Of a stretch of 64,000 nucleotides of DNA, positions 45,935-54,805 are shown one piece after another. Source of the DNA: Flavobacterium sp. FEMGT703F. Its GTDB lineage: Bacteria > Bacteroidota > Bacteroidia > Flavobacteriales > Flavobacteriaceae. The stretch's first letter is position 1; each line of letters starts with the position of its first letter. The notes below the pieces were generated by a model that made no database searches, had not been told where the DNA came from, and saw only the letters and a program-made list of their open reading frames with translations. The translations under genes and the position numbers were made by a program. The stretch spans positions 124,001 to 188,000 of the forward strand of contig PGCN01000008.1 in assembly GCA_002786385.1 (NCBI GenBank), read 5' to 3'.

Positions 45935-46984
45935 CTAATTGGCAAAAGCCAAACGCGTCATAATCGGGAAGTGATCCGAATTTTCGAAACGCGAAAAACT
46001 TTGGAAACTTTTCACCTTCATGCGCTTATCGGCAAAGATGTAATCAATACGCGCCGGATAATACTTGAAACGATAGGTTTGTCCGAAACCTAAGCCGGCT
46101 TCTTCAAAACAATCGCTTAAATCGCCTTTAATATTGCGGTAGATGTACGAAAAGGCGCTGTTGTTCATATCGCCGCAAATTATTACCGGATACGGACACG
46201 CTTTACGGTGGTTGACTAACTTCTCCGCTTGCTTTTCTTGCTTTTTAAAAGCCTCACGAATTCGAACAAACAATTGTTGGGATTTGCTTTTGTCGATAGC
46301 ATCAACATGCGATTCAATTTCATTCACATCCGGAGAAATTTTTATCGATTGCAAGTGAATGTTATACACGCGAATCGTGTCTTTTCCTTTTTTGATATCG
46401 GCATAAACTACATTATTCCCTAAATCGGGTATTTTGAAATCGCCTTGATTGAAAATCGGATATTTGGAAAAAATAGCTTGACCGGTTTTGATTTGCTTGC
46501 CTTCCATGAATACCGCTTTGTACTTGTATGCTCTCAGATTTACTTTGGCACTTTCGGAATATTCCTGAAGACAAATGATATCCGGGTTTTGGTCGTTGAT
46601 AAAAGACAAAATAGTATCGCCTACATGTTCGTTGGGCAACCATTCGAATAAATTAAATAAACGAACGTTGTAGCTCATCACCGTAAAATCTTTTTCCTCT
46701 TCAGCTAATGCTCTCGAGGAAAACTTGTAGAACTTATTGATAAAAGTAATCCCCAATAACAACACCAATCCCGATAAAATAACTTGTCGCTTGAGTTGCA
46801 ACAACCAATACACAAAGAAAAAGGCGTTTAAAATCAGAAACAGCGGTAAAATGAGTGTCAGCACCGATAATAACGGAAACAACTTTGGCGCTAAAAAAGG
46901 TAACGCATAAGCCACGAATGTCAATACAGTCAACGCTATATTGAATCCGAACATTACTTTATTAAACCACGATAGCTTTTTCAA
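45935..46984 (-). CDS. Endonuclease/exonuclease/phosphatase family membrane protein
   Basis: A 349-residue protein. Seen: three N-terminal membrane helices at about 10-85, then an EEP-fold domain from about 105 with the metal and active-site motifs MSYNVRLFN, IICLQEY, NIHLQSI, ICGDMNNSAFSYIY and a final NSDHFPIM. All key EEP residues are present (Asn, Glu, Asp-Asn, Asp-His). Members act on nucleic acids or phosphorylated lipids; the membrane anchor places the catalytic domain outside or inside the membrane, which cannot be decided. Convergent with wbqC. Confidence 0.88.
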   Translation of the reverse strand: MKKLSWFNKVMFGFNIALTVLTFVAYALPFLAPKLFPLLSVLTLILPLFLILNAFFFVYWLLQLKRQVILSGLVLLLGITFINKFYKFSSRALAEEEKDFTVMSYNVRLFNLFEWLPNEHVGDTILSFINDQNPDIICLQEYSESAKVNLRAYKYKAVFMEGKQIKTGQAIFSKYPIFNQGDFKIPDLGNNVVYADIKKGKDTIRVYNIHLQSIKISPDVNEIESHVDAIDKSKSQQLFVRIREAFKKQEKQAEKLVNHRKACPYPVIICGDMNNSAFSYIYRNIKGDLSDCFEEAGLGFGQTYRFKYYPARIDYIFADKRMKVKSFQSFSRFENSDHFPIMTRLAFAN

Positions 46985-47051
46985 AAAGATTAATTTAAGA
47001 TTTCATTTTCCTCAAATGGAAAACGACAAACAAATATGCAAAATAATACTG

Positions 47052-47915
47052 CTATTTTCCAGCGCGAAACAGAAATTCTTTTTCTTCGGCGGTCAAACTG
47101 TCGTAACCCGATTGGCTGATTTTATCCAAAATCTCATCAATTTGTTGTTGGGTTTTATCTTTGGCCACAATTTTACTAGTTGGTTTGGCGACAGGCTTCT
47201 TCGGATTGACGTGTACTTTTTTGAATGGTGTTGTTTTTTTTGGAGAAAATAAATTCGTAAAAAAATCAATCACTGAGGTAACAATGCGACTCAAATCGGT
47301 GCCATTTTGCAACAATTTGATGTAAATAAATCCGAAAAATGCACCACTCAAATGCGCAATGTGTCCGCCCATATTGCCCAATTGTATTTGCAGTAAATCG
47401 AGCAGTAACAATACGCCGGTAATGTGCCATAGTTTAACATTACCTATCAAAAGCAATCGGATTTCCATTAAAGGTTGGTAGGTTGTAGTAGCTACCAAAA
47501 GCGCCATAATAGCCGCTGAAGCACCAACCATAGTAGAGGAATAACCTAATAAGTAAAAACTCAACACATAAACCAAACCTGCAAAAACAGCACTCAACAA
47601 ATACAAGCCTAAATATTGCTTTTGAGTAAAAAAAGTCAAGAACAAACGACTCGAAAAATGCAAGACCATCATGTTGAAAAACAAATGCATAAATCCCTGA
47701 TGGAAAAAAGCATAAGTGATAAGTGACCAAGGCTTATATAAGGCCTCCATGGGTTGAGAAGAAACGGCCAACCAAGTCGGATAATCGAAAAAACCACTTG
47801 CAAATTGATAAAACAACGGAATCGACAAGATAAATAAGCCTACATTCCAATAAATCATTTTATTGGCTATGCCTCCGATTCTGTATTGCAGTTTTAAATC
47901 TTCCAGTATGCTCAT
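47052..47915 (-). CDS. Rhomboid-family intramembrane serine protease with C-terminal extension
   Basis: A 287-residue protein. Seen: six helices, the HLFFNMMVLHF block with its conserved H and N at about 77, the active-site serine in VGASAA at about 132, and the paired histidine in HIAHLSGAFFGF at about 186. GxSG is here GASA, with the second glycine replaced. After residue about 205 there is a soluble basic tail with a DEILDKISQSGYDSLTAEEKEFL motif, like the DUF6576 extension. It starts two bases after the paralogous rhomboid gene. Confidence 0.88.
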   Translation of the reverse strand: MSILEDLKLQYRIGGIANKMIYWNVGLFILSIPLFYQFASGFFDYPTWLAVSSQPMEALYKPWSLITYAFFHQGFMHLFFNMMVLHFSSRLFLTFFTQKQYLGLYLLSAVFAGLVYVLSFYLLGYSSTMVGASAAIMALLVATTTYQPLMEIRLLLIGNVKLWHITGVLLLLDLLQIQLGNMGGHIAHLSGAFFGFIYIKLLQNGTDLSRIVTSVIDFFTNLFSPKKTTPFKKVHVNPKKPVAKPTSKIVAKDKTQQQIDEILDKISQSGYDSLTAEEKEFLFRAGK

Positions 47916-47917
47916 AA

Positions 47918-48679
47918 CTAATCCCAGCGCTTATTGTTGAACGAATTTTTCTTCCAATACCACATCATAATAAAACCGGTTAAAGCACCTCCCAAATGCG
48001 CAAAGTGAGCAATTCCGGTTCCGCCGCTCCCGAAAATTGAGCTGCCTTTGAACCCTAAAACCAAATCCAGAACCAACAAACCCGGTACAAAATATTTGGC
48101 TTTAATAGGTACGGGGATAAACATCATCATCAATTCGGCATTCGGGAACATGAAAGCGAAAGCGATTAATAAACCATAAATTGCGCCGGAAGCTCCAACG
48201 GCCGGTATATTATATGAACTATACATGGCTTCTAAATCCGATAAAGAAATGATTTCCAATAAGGCATTATTGTATCGTCCTTCTTTTACAACAGCATTAA
48301 TAACCTCCGTCGGAACATTCGCTTGTTGTAATATTTCCAAAGCATGATGGTATTGGTAATAATTCACGCCCATATGCAATAAAGCCGCCCCCAATCCACA
48401 GGAAATATAGAAAAACAAAAATTTTCTCGCACCCCAAAAATGTTCCAAAGCACTACCAAAGGAAATTAAAGCAAACATATTAAAGACAATATGCATCAAG
48501 TTTGGAAAACGGGCATGCATAAACATGCTCGTTAAAGGTTGCCAATAGTTGAAATTGGGATTATCCGGAGAAAAAAGAGCAAACAATTGATAAGTAACAT
48601 CGCCCACATAATTGGAGCCAATGTAAAAAATAACATTGATTATCAGTAACTGCTTAACAGTCTCGGTCATTCGCATCAT
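47918..48679 (-). CDS. Rhomboid-family intramembrane serine protease
   Basis: A 253-residue protein. Seen: SMFMHARFPNLMHIVFNMFALISFG at about 50-74, the active-site serine in VGASGAIYGLL at about 166, and the paired His in GIAHFAHLGGALTGF at about 226. All rhomboid residues are present, with the canonical GASG. Its start overlaps the mutL TGA by four bases (ATGA at 48676-48679), so translation is coupled. A second rhomboid follows at 47052-47915. Confidence 0.92.
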   Translation of the reverse strand: MMRMTETVKQLLIINVIFYIGSNYVGDVTYQLFALFSPDNPNFNYWQPLTSMFMHARFPNLMHIVFNMFALISFGSALEHFWGARKFLFFYISCGLGAALLHMGVNYYQYHHALEILQQANVPTEVINAVVKEGRYNNALLEIISLSDLEAMYSSYNIPAVGASGAIYGLLIAFAFMFPNAELMMMFIPVPIKAKYFVPGLLVLDLVLGFKGSSIFGSGGTGIAHFAHLGGALTGFIMMWYWKKNSFNNKRWD

Positions 48680-50523
48680 ACGCTGAATTTTTTGTCTATA
48701 TCTTCCACACTCATAGTGATGAAGGTGGGTTTTTGAAACGGCGACACATCCGGCTCTTTACAAGCAAACAGGTTGTGCACCAAATTTTCCTGTTCTTTTT
48801 CGGTCAAATACGTTCCGGTTTTAATGGCCAAACTACGCGCCATAGACTTGGCGATAGTATCATTTTGCGAAAAACTACTGTCCGGTATGCCGTCTTGCAA
48901 ATCACGCAATAACTCTTCCAAAACAATGGAAATCTCACTTTCGGTCACATTGACAGGTAAACCGGAAATCATGACGTGGTCGACTTCCATCGCTTCAAAT
49001 ACAAATCCGGTATTTTCTAAAGCCGATTTTAATTCGGCCAATAAATCCATTTCGGGAGCCGAAAAATACAACTGGAGCGGAAACAACAATTGCTGACTCG
49101 ACGCTTGATGTACTGTCATGCTGGTCAGGAATTCTTCGTATAAAACCCGCTCATGCGCTCTGTTTTGGTTGATGATAACCATTCCGGACTTAATCGGACT
49201 GACAATGTATTTTTTATGAATTTGGTAAGTTCTTTTTACTTCCTGTTCTACTTCATTTTCCTCAAACAAGGAAGAAGTAACAGCATCGTTTTCAAAGGTC
49301 ATTTCCGCCAATTCTTGCCCGGCTTGCTTCAAACCTAGATATAAACTTTCCCAATTTGGCTGGGCTTCCGGCTTTTTATATGATGGTGTTGAAAACGACT
49401 TACTAGGCTTATCATCAGCAAACGGATTGTAACTTCTGTCCACTTGAATGGTTGGATATTCCGCTTCTTTATTTTGGTATTGATAAGGCGTGTCCAAATT
49501 CGGATCTCGGTCGAAATCCAATACTGGCGCCACATTAAATTGTCCTAAACTGTGCTTGATGGCTGAGCGTAAAATAGCGTACAAGGCGTGCTCATCATCA
49601 AACTTAATTTCGGTTTTGGTAGGATGAATATTGATATCGATGGTATGTGGCGGAACAGTCAAATACAGAAAATAACTCGGCTGCGAACCGTCTTTCAGCA
49701 AACCTTCATAAGCAGCCATAACGGCGTGATGCAAATAGCCGCTTTTGATGAAACGATCGTTAACAAAGAAGAATTGCTCCCCGCGGTTTTTCTTGGAAAA
49801 TTCGGGTTTCCCTACAAATCCTTGTAAACTTAAGATATCCGTTTCTTCTTTAACAGGTACTAATTTTTCATTCGTTTTGCCCGAAAAAATATTGACGATG
49901 CGCTGTCTGAAATTTGATATCGGCAAATTGAACATCTCACTACCGTTATGATACATCGTAAAATGGATGTTCGGATGCGCCATCGCTACACGCTGGAACT
50001 CATCTACTATATGACGTTGTTCAACGGTTTCCGATTTTAAGAAATTGCGACGTGCCGGGATATTAAAAAACAAATTCTTGACTGCAAACGAAGTACCTTT
50101 GGGCAACACCGCCGGTTCCTGCGACATAAACTTGCCGCCTTCTATGACAATGTGCGTTCCTAATTCTTCTTGGTCTTGTTTGGTTTTCATTTCCACATGC
50201 GCAATAGCCGCGATGGAAGCCAACGCCTCTCCACGAAAACCTTTGGTATGTAATGAAAATAAATCTTCCGCTTGGCGGATTTTAGAAGTGGCGTGACGTT
50301 CAAAACACAAACGCGAATCGGTGACACTCATCCCAACGCCATTATCAATCACTTGTATTAATGATTTTCCGGCATCTTTGATGATGAGTTTGATATCGGT
50401 GGCTTTGGCATCTACAGCGTTTTCCAACAACTCTTTGACTACCGAAGCCGGTCTTTGCACTACTTCACCGGCTGCAATTTGATTGGCCACATGATCCGGA
50501 AGCAATTGAATGATACTCGACAT
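48676..50523 (-). CDS. mutL: DNA mismatch repair protein MutL
   Basis: A 615-residue mismatch-repair matchmaker. Seen: the GHKL ATPase N-terminus with ELLENAVDAKATDI (about 31), IQVIDNGVGM, HATSKI and GFRGEALASIA, a linker, and the C-terminal dimer domain. In the C-terminal domain, where endonuclease-type MutL has DQHAxxE, the sequence is NQNRAHERVLYE at about residue 449-460, with both D and H replaced. So this MutL probably lacks its own nicking activity. It heads the mutL-rhomboid-rhomboid operon. Confidence 0.95.
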   Translation of the reverse strand: MSSIIQLLPDHVANQIAAGEVVQRPASVVKELLENAVDAKATDIKLIIKDAGKSLIQVIDNGVGMSVTDSRLCFERHATSKIRQAEDLFSLHTKGFRGEALASIAAIAHVEMKTKQDQEELGTHIVIEGGKFMSQEPAVLPKGTSFAVKNLFFNIPARRNFLKSETVEQRHIVDEFQRVAMAHPNIHFTMYHNGSEMFNLPISNFRQRIVNIFSGKTNEKLVPVKEETDILSLQGFVGKPEFSKKNRGEQFFFVNDRFIKSGYLHHAVMAAYEGLLKDGSQPSYFLYLTVPPHTIDINIHPTKTEIKFDDEHALYAILRSAIKHSLGQFNVAPVLDFDRDPNLDTPYQYQNKEAEYPTIQVDRSYNPFADDKPSKSFSTPSYKKPEAQPNWESLYLGLKQAGQELAEMTFENDAVTSSLFEENEVEQEVKRTYQIHKKYIVSPIKSGMVIINQNRAHERVLYEEFLTSMTVHQASSQQLLFPLQLYFSAPEMDLLAELKSALENTGFVFEAMEVDHVMISGLPVNVTESEISIVLEELLRDLQDGIPDSSFSQNDTIAKSMARSLAIKTGTYLTEKEQENLVHNLFACKEPDVSPFQKPTFITMSVEDIDKKFSV

Positions 50524-50575
50524 TATTTAGTTTCAGTGTTTTGAATTAAGGACTCGGGCTACCACCCAAACCAAG

Positions 50576-50583
50576 CAAATTTA
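50576..50583 (-). promoter_or_regulatory. mutL: Candidate -7 box for mutL
   Basis: On the minus strand TAAATTTG fits TAnnTTTG, 52 bases before the mutL ATG. Confidence 0.45.
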
Positions 50584-50622
50584 AGGAAAAAGTATGGGGA
50601 TTTATAGTTAATCATTCCCTAA

Positions 50623-50652
50623 AAATAAAAAACCTATTCACAAAAGAATAGG
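50623..50652 (-). terminator. Terminator of ribH
   Basis: CCTATTC (50633-50639) and GAATAGG (50646-50652) pair, with a T-run on the minus strand, 28 bases after the ribH stop. Confidence 0.8.
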
Positions 50653-50679
50653 CTTATCATTTACATCCGAAAAGAGAAT

Positions 50680-51174
50680 CTATTGCATCGTTTTGCTGCG
50701 CAAATCAGCCATTTTGATAGCAGCGATGGCAGCTTCAGTGCCTTTATTTCCGTGAACGCCACCACTTCGGTCGATAGATTGTTGTTCGTTATTATCCGTT
50801 AGCAAACAAAAAATAACCGGCACATCGGTTTGTACGTTTAAATCTTTGATGCCTTGGGTTACGCCTTCGCACACAAATTCAAAGTGCATGGTTTCGCCTT
50901 TGATCACACAACCAATAGTAATAACCACATCTACTTCTTGGGTGACTATCATACGTTGTGCGCCGTAAATCAGCTCGAAACTTCCGGGTACATTCCATCG
51001 CACTATGTTTTCCGGCAAAGCGCCACAATCTAACAAGGCGGCTTCGGCTCCTCGGTACAAGCCGTTGGTAATATGATCATTCCACTCGGATACCACAATA
51101 CCAAACTTGAACTCTTTCGCACTGGGCAATTGGGTTTTGTCGTAATTAGAAAGGTTTTTACTAGCTGTTGCCAT
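50680..51174 (-). CDS. ribH: 6,7-dimethyl-8-ribityllumazine synthase
   Basis: A 164-residue enzyme of riboflavin synthesis that condenses 5-amino-6-ribitylaminouracil with dihydroxybutanone phosphate. Seen: VVSEWNDHITNGLYRGAE at about 29-46, WNVPGSFELIYGAQRMI at about 59-75, the phosphate-binding and catalytic region TIGCVIKGETMHFEFVCEG with its His at about 97, and DNNEQQSIDRSGG. Length is normal. It lies between two terminators, so it appears monocistronic. Confidence 0.96.
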   Translation of the reverse strand: MATASKNLSNYDKTQLPSAKEFKFGIVVSEWNDHITNGLYRGAEAALLDCGALPENIVRWNVPGSFELIYGAQRMIVTQEVDVVITIGCVIKGETMHFEFVCEGVTQGIKDLNVQTDVPVIFCLLTDNNEQQSIDRSGGVHGNKGTEAAIAAIKMADLRSKTMQ

Positions 51175-51192
51175 AATTTATGATTTTAAACT

Positions 51193-51229
51193 AAAAAAGG
51201 ATTAAAGATACACTCCTTAATCCTTTTTT
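51193..51229. terminator. Bidirectional terminator between the TPR gene and ribH
   Basis: AAAAAAGGATTAA (51193-51205) and TTAATCCTTTTTT (51217-51229) form a perfect 13-bp stem. It follows the TPR gene on the minus strand. Confidence 0.88.
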
Positions 51230-51249
51230 GGGTATTATTAATTTGAAAT

Positions 51250-52038
51250 TTATTGCGCTAATCCGATTAAAGCATCTACTTGTTGAGCTTCCGGAGCAGT
51301 ATCAAAATTTTCTTTGATGTCTGTGAAATATTTCAAAGCTTCGGCTTTGTTACCCATTGCTAAAGCAGTTTTACCGGCTTTCATCAAATATCTTGGTCTG
51401 GTAAAGTCGTTAGTCTGACTCGCATCAGCAGCTTTCACATAAAACTCTAGCGCTTCTTTTTGTTTGTTTTGTTGTGCGTAAGCATCTCCGATAGCTCCTT
51501 TAGCCAAAATGCTTAACGTAACATCTTTAGAGTTGAATTTTTCCAAACTCGCAATAGCTTCAGCATATTTACCGGTGTTCAAGTAAGCGATACCGGCCAT
51601 GAAATTAGCTTGGTTTGCGGCGTCAGTTCCTGAATATTGTTCAGCAATTTTAAGTACACCAAATTTACCTTCAGAACCATTCAATACTAAATTGAATAAA
51701 GAATCCGCTTTCACATCACCATCAACGGCTTTTTGGAAATTTTGTTGGGCTACGAATAATTCTTCAGCAGCTTCTTGTTGGTTTGGCTCAGCAATAAATT
51801 TATCATAAGCGAAATAACCCACAACTACCACCACTACTGCCAACAAACCACCTAAAATTACTTTTTGGTTTTTAGCAATAAAATCTTCTGCTTTAGAAGC
51901 TGATTGGTCTAAGGTGTCGAATGCTTTAGCTGTAGTACTGTCTTTTTCATCAACATTTACGTCTTCAATGAAAGTTTCGTCTACTTTTTCCGCTTTTTCT
52001 TTTGGTGCTTTATATCCTCTTTTGTTAAAAGTTGCCAT
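51250..52038 (-). CDS. Membrane-anchored tetratricopeptide protein
   Basis: A 262-residue protein. Seen: a charged N-terminal tail (NKRGYKAPKEKAEKVDETF), a membrane helix at about 65-81 (VILGGLLAVVVVVVGYFAYD), then helical TPR-like repeats, including NFMAGIAYLNTGKYAEAIASLEKF at about 150 and AIGDAYAQQNKQKEALEFYVKAA at about 186. It resembles YfgM-like ancillary proteins of the secretion system. Monocistronic, with its own promoter and a terminator. Exact partner unknown. Confidence 0.85.
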   Translation of the reverse strand: MATFNKRGYKAPKEKAEKVDETFIEDVNVDEKDSTTAKAFDTLDQSASKAEDFIAKNQKVILGGLLAVVVVVVGYFAYDKFIAEPNQQEAAEELFVAQQNFQKAVDGDVKADSLFNLVLNGSEGKFGVLKIAEQYSGTDAANQANFMAGIAYLNTGKYAEAIASLEKFNSKDVTLSILAKGAIGDAYAQQNKQKEALEFYVKAADASQTNDFTRPRYLMKAGKTALAMGNKAEALKYFTDIKENFDTAPEAQQVDALIGLAQ

Positions 52039-52059
52039 CTATTTTTAATTTAGTGTGCG

Positions 52060-52067
52060 CAAAAATA
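52060..52067 (-). promoter_or_regulatory. Candidate -7 box for the TPR gene
   Basis: On the minus strand TATTTTTG fits TAnnTTTG, 21 bases before the ATG. Confidence 0.45.
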
Positions 52068-52193
52068 AAATTTTTATTCAAACTCCCATAAAAAAAATCG
52101 ATTTAATATTTTTTAAAGTAGAAAATACTCGTTTTTGAATCGCTCACAAAAGAACAACCGCTAAAGAATTCTAACGTTCATTCTTTTTATCAA

Positions 52194-52201
52194 TAATTTT
52201 G
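52194..52201 (+). promoter_or_regulatory. recF: Candidate -7 box for recF
   Basis: TAATTTTG fits TAnnTTTG, 89 bases before the recF start. No -33 element is evident. The spacer 52068-52290 holds nothing else recognisable; no DnaA-box cluster was seen. Confidence 0.35.
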
Positions 52202-52290
52202 AATAATTTGCAGGGCTTTCTTTAACTGCTTCAAAAAGAAAACAAATTATTGCAAACCAATTATTTAACCTTAACTCAAGCGATACCGAA

Positions 52291-53370
52291 TTGTTTTTAA
52301 AACGCCTTTCAGTCCTAAACTACAAGAATTTTTCGGATGCCACCTTCGAATTTGATACTAAAATCAATTGCTTCGTAGGTAAAAACGGCATTGGAAAAAC
52401 CAATATTTTGGATGCTGTGTATCATTTAGCCATCGGTAAAAGTTATTTCAACCCGCTGGCCGTGCAGAACATCAAACACGGTGAAGATTTTTTTGTGGTG
52501 GACGGCGAGTTTGAGAAAAACAACCGTACCGAGCAAATTCTGTGCAGCTTGAAAAAAGGCCAAAAGAAAATGCTCAAACGCAACGGCAAACTCTACGAAA
52601 AGTTCTCCGATCATGTGGGTTTTATACCATTGGTGATTATTTCACCGGCCGACAGGGATTTGATCATTGAAGGCAGTGAAACAAGACGCAAATTTATCGA
52701 CAGCGTGATTTCGCAGTTAGACAGCAGTTATTTACAACAGTTGATTCAGTACCACAAAATCGTAAGCCAACGCAATGCGCTGTTGAAGTATTTTGCTTTG
52801 AATCATGTTTTTGAAAAAGACACTTTGTCTATATATAATGAACAACTCGAGACTTTAGGGCAAGTTATTTTTGAAAAGCGAAAAGCGTTTTTGGCCGACT
52901 TTGTGCCGATTTTCAATGCGTATCATCAAACGATTTCCGATTCGGCCGAAACCGTACAATTGGTGTATCAAAGTGATTTGTTTGAGAAAGATACGTTGAC
53001 ATTACTGGAAGAAAACCTCAGCAAAGACCGAGCTTTACAGTATACCTCTGTTGGTATTCACAAAGATGATTTGTCTTTTGAAATAGACCACTTCCCTATT
53101 AAAAAGTTCGGTTCGCAAGGACAACAAAAATCGTTTTTAATCGCCCTAAAACTCGCCCAATTCGATTTTGTCAAAAAACAAAGCGGTGAAAAACCTATTC
53201 TACTTTTTGATGATATTTTCGACAAGCTGGATGAGTTTCGGGTGAGTAAGATTGTAGAAATGGTGAATAATGACGTATTTGGCCAACTATTCATCTCCGA
53301 TACGCATCCGGAACGCACCGAAAATATTGTCAAAACCACACACCAGAGTTATAAAATATTTAACCTTTAA
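52291..53370 (+). CDS. recF: DNA replication/repair protein RecF
   Basis: A 359-residue SMC-like ATPase that loads RecA at single-strand gaps. The start is a TTG at 52291, chosen because the sequence [14 protein letters not shown] aligns with known flavobacterial RecF N-termini and no ATG lies nearby. Seen: Walker [10 protein letters not shown] at 30-38, signature [18 protein letters not shown] at about 273, and Walker [14 protein letters not shown] at about 305. Length matches other RecF proteins (about 360). Confidence 0.94.
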   Translation: MFLKRLSVLNYKNFSDATFEFDTKINCFVGKNGIGKTNILDAVYHLAIGKSYFNPLAVQNIKHGEDFFVVDGEFEKNNRTEQILCSLKKGQKKMLKRNGKLYEKFSDHVGFIPLVIISPADRDLIIEGSETRRKFIDSVISQLDSSYLQQLIQYHKIVSQRNALLKYFALNHVFEKDTLSIYNEQLETLGQVIFEKRKAFLADFVPIFNAYHQTISDSAETVQLVYQSDLFEKDTLTLLEENLSKDRALQYTSVGIHKDDLSFEIDHFPIKKFGSQGQQKSFLIALKLAQFDFVKKQSGEKPILLFDDIFDKLDEFRVSKIVEMVNNDVFGQLFISDTHPERTENIVKTTHQSYKIFNL

Positions 53371-53410
53371 TGCAACGGTATTTTGTACTTTAGCTAAAAC
53401 TTTTTTTATC

Positions 53411-54112
53411 ATGAAAACCAAATTATTTTCCCTATTATTCATCAGCTTTTTATTTTTAAGTTGCCAAGGCCAAGCCACAAAACCGGTGCAAACCCTGGAT
53501 GTTAAAACTTATGCGGAAAAATTAAAAAACACCGAAAAACCCCAATTGTTAGATGTTAGAACTCCGGAAGAATTCGGCGTTGAACATTTAGAAAATGCCG
53601 ATAATGTAAACGTTAACAGTCCTGATTTTGCTACCAAAGCGGGACAATACGACAAATCGAAACCCATTTTTGTGTATTGCAAAGTAGGCGGACGAAGTGC
53701 TCAAGCCGCTGATAAGTTAGTCGCCATGGGCTTTACCGAAGTGTACAACTTAGAAGGCGGTATCATGAAATGGACTACAGCCGGGATGCCTAAAGCCGGA
53801 CAAACGGCTAAAACCGGTGGCATGACCGTTGAAGATTATCAAAAATTAGTAGCATCGGATAAAAAAGTACTCATCAATTTTACCGCGGTTTGGTGTGCAC
53901 CTTGCCAGAAAATGAAGCCTTATATTTTGAAAATGCAGGAAGAGTTGAAAGACCAAGTCAAAATTGTGAGAGTAGATGCCGACGAAAACAAAGGCCTAAC
54001 CGAAGCCATGAAAATTGAAGGATTACCGATGATTATCATCTATGAAAACGGCAAAGAAGTTTGGCGCAACTTAGGTTACATCAGTGAAGAAGACTTAAAA
54101 AAACACCTTTAG
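53411..54112 (+). CDS. Rhodanese-thioredoxin fusion lipoprotein
   Basis: A 233-residue protein starting at MKTKLFSLL (53411). Seen: lipobox FLFLSC with Cys18; a rhodanese domain at about 25-120 with LLDVRTPEEF, HLENADNVN and the active Cys in VYCKVGGRSAQA; then a thioredoxin domain at about 130-233 with AVWCAPCQKMK (active WCAPC) and EGLPMIIIYENGKEV. Both domains look active. It is anchored on the outer face of the inner membrane or on the outer membrane. A sulfur-transfer or disulfide role in the envelope is likely. The next gene starts one base later. Confidence 0.9.
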   Translation: MKTKLFSLLFISFLFLSCQGQATKPVQTLDVKTYAEKLKNTEKPQLLDVRTPEEFGVEHLENADNVNVNSPDFATKAGQYDKSKPIFVYCKVGGRSAQAADKLVAMGFTEVYNLEGGIMKWTTAGMPKAGQTAKTGGMTVEDYQKLVASDKKVLINFTAVWCAPCQKMKPYILKMQEELKDQVKIVRVDADENKGLTEAMKIEGLPMIIIYENGKEVWRNLGYISEEDLKKHL

Positions 54113-54113
54113 T

Positions 54114-54788
54114 ATGATTACCCAAGAAGCGCTACAGTTTTTAGAAGATTTGGTCGCCAACAACAATACCGATTGGATGCATGCCAACAAAAAACGGTAT
54201 GAGCAATACAAAAAAGATTACCATGCGTTTATTGCAGGTTTGTTGGCCGAAATGAAACAACTTGATCCGAAATTAGACGATTTGGAAGTGAAAAATTGTA
54301 CATTTCGCATCAACCGTGATATACGTTTTTCCAAAGACAAATCGCCCTATAAAACCAATATGGGCGTTTGGTTCACCCAAAATAAATTTCAAAAGAACAG
54401 TCCGGGTTATTACGTTCATTTCGAGAAAGGCAACTGTTTTGTCGCCGGCGGTGTTTGGTGTCCGGAACCGGCGCAATTGAAACAAATCCGGAGGGAAATT
54501 GCTTTTTTCTATGACGATTTAGAGCAAATTGTAGCCGATGCAGCTTTCAAAAAAGAATATGGCGATTTGTCTCGTGAAGCAGATAACGTACTGAAAAAAG
54601 CGCCCAAGGATTTCGATCCGAACCATCCGGCCATCGAATTTTTAAAACTGAAGAGCTTTACGGCTTCGCAACCCATAGACGAAAAACTGTTTACCGATAA
54701 AAATTTCAATAAAACGGTAGCGCAAAAACTGATCGCGCTCAAACCTTTAAACGATTTTCTGTACCGCGCTTTAGAAACCGAAGAATAA
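54114..54788 (+). CDS. DUF2461 family protein (TIGR02453)
   Basis: A 224-residue protein. Seen: ALQFLEDLVANNNTDWMHANKKRYEQY at the N-terminus (the family WxxxNKxxY block), FRINRDIRFSKDKSPYKTNMG at about 63-83, YYVHFEKGNCFVAGGVWCPEP, and a late PKDFDPNHPAIEFLKLKSF. These are all TIGR02453 marks. Biochemical function is unknown. It starts one base after the rhodanese gene and 17 bases before murB. Confidence 0.88.
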   Translation: MITQEALQFLEDLVANNNTDWMHANKKRYEQYKKDYHAFIAGLLAEMKQLDPKLDDLEVKNCTFRINRDIRFSKDKSPYKTNMGVWFTQNKFQKNSPGYYVHFEKGNCFVAGGVWCPEPAQLKQIRREIAFFYDDLEQIVADAAFKKEYGDLSREADNVLKKAPKDFDPNHPAIEFLKLKSFTASQPIDEKLFTDKNFNKTVAQKLIALKPLNDFLYRALETEE

Positions 54789-54805
54789 ATTATCTTTTAC
54801 ATCTC

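Noticed and set aside
52068..52290. Replication origin near recF
   Set aside because: No cluster of DnaA boxes or dnaA/dnaN gene was found; the spacer only holds divergent promoters.
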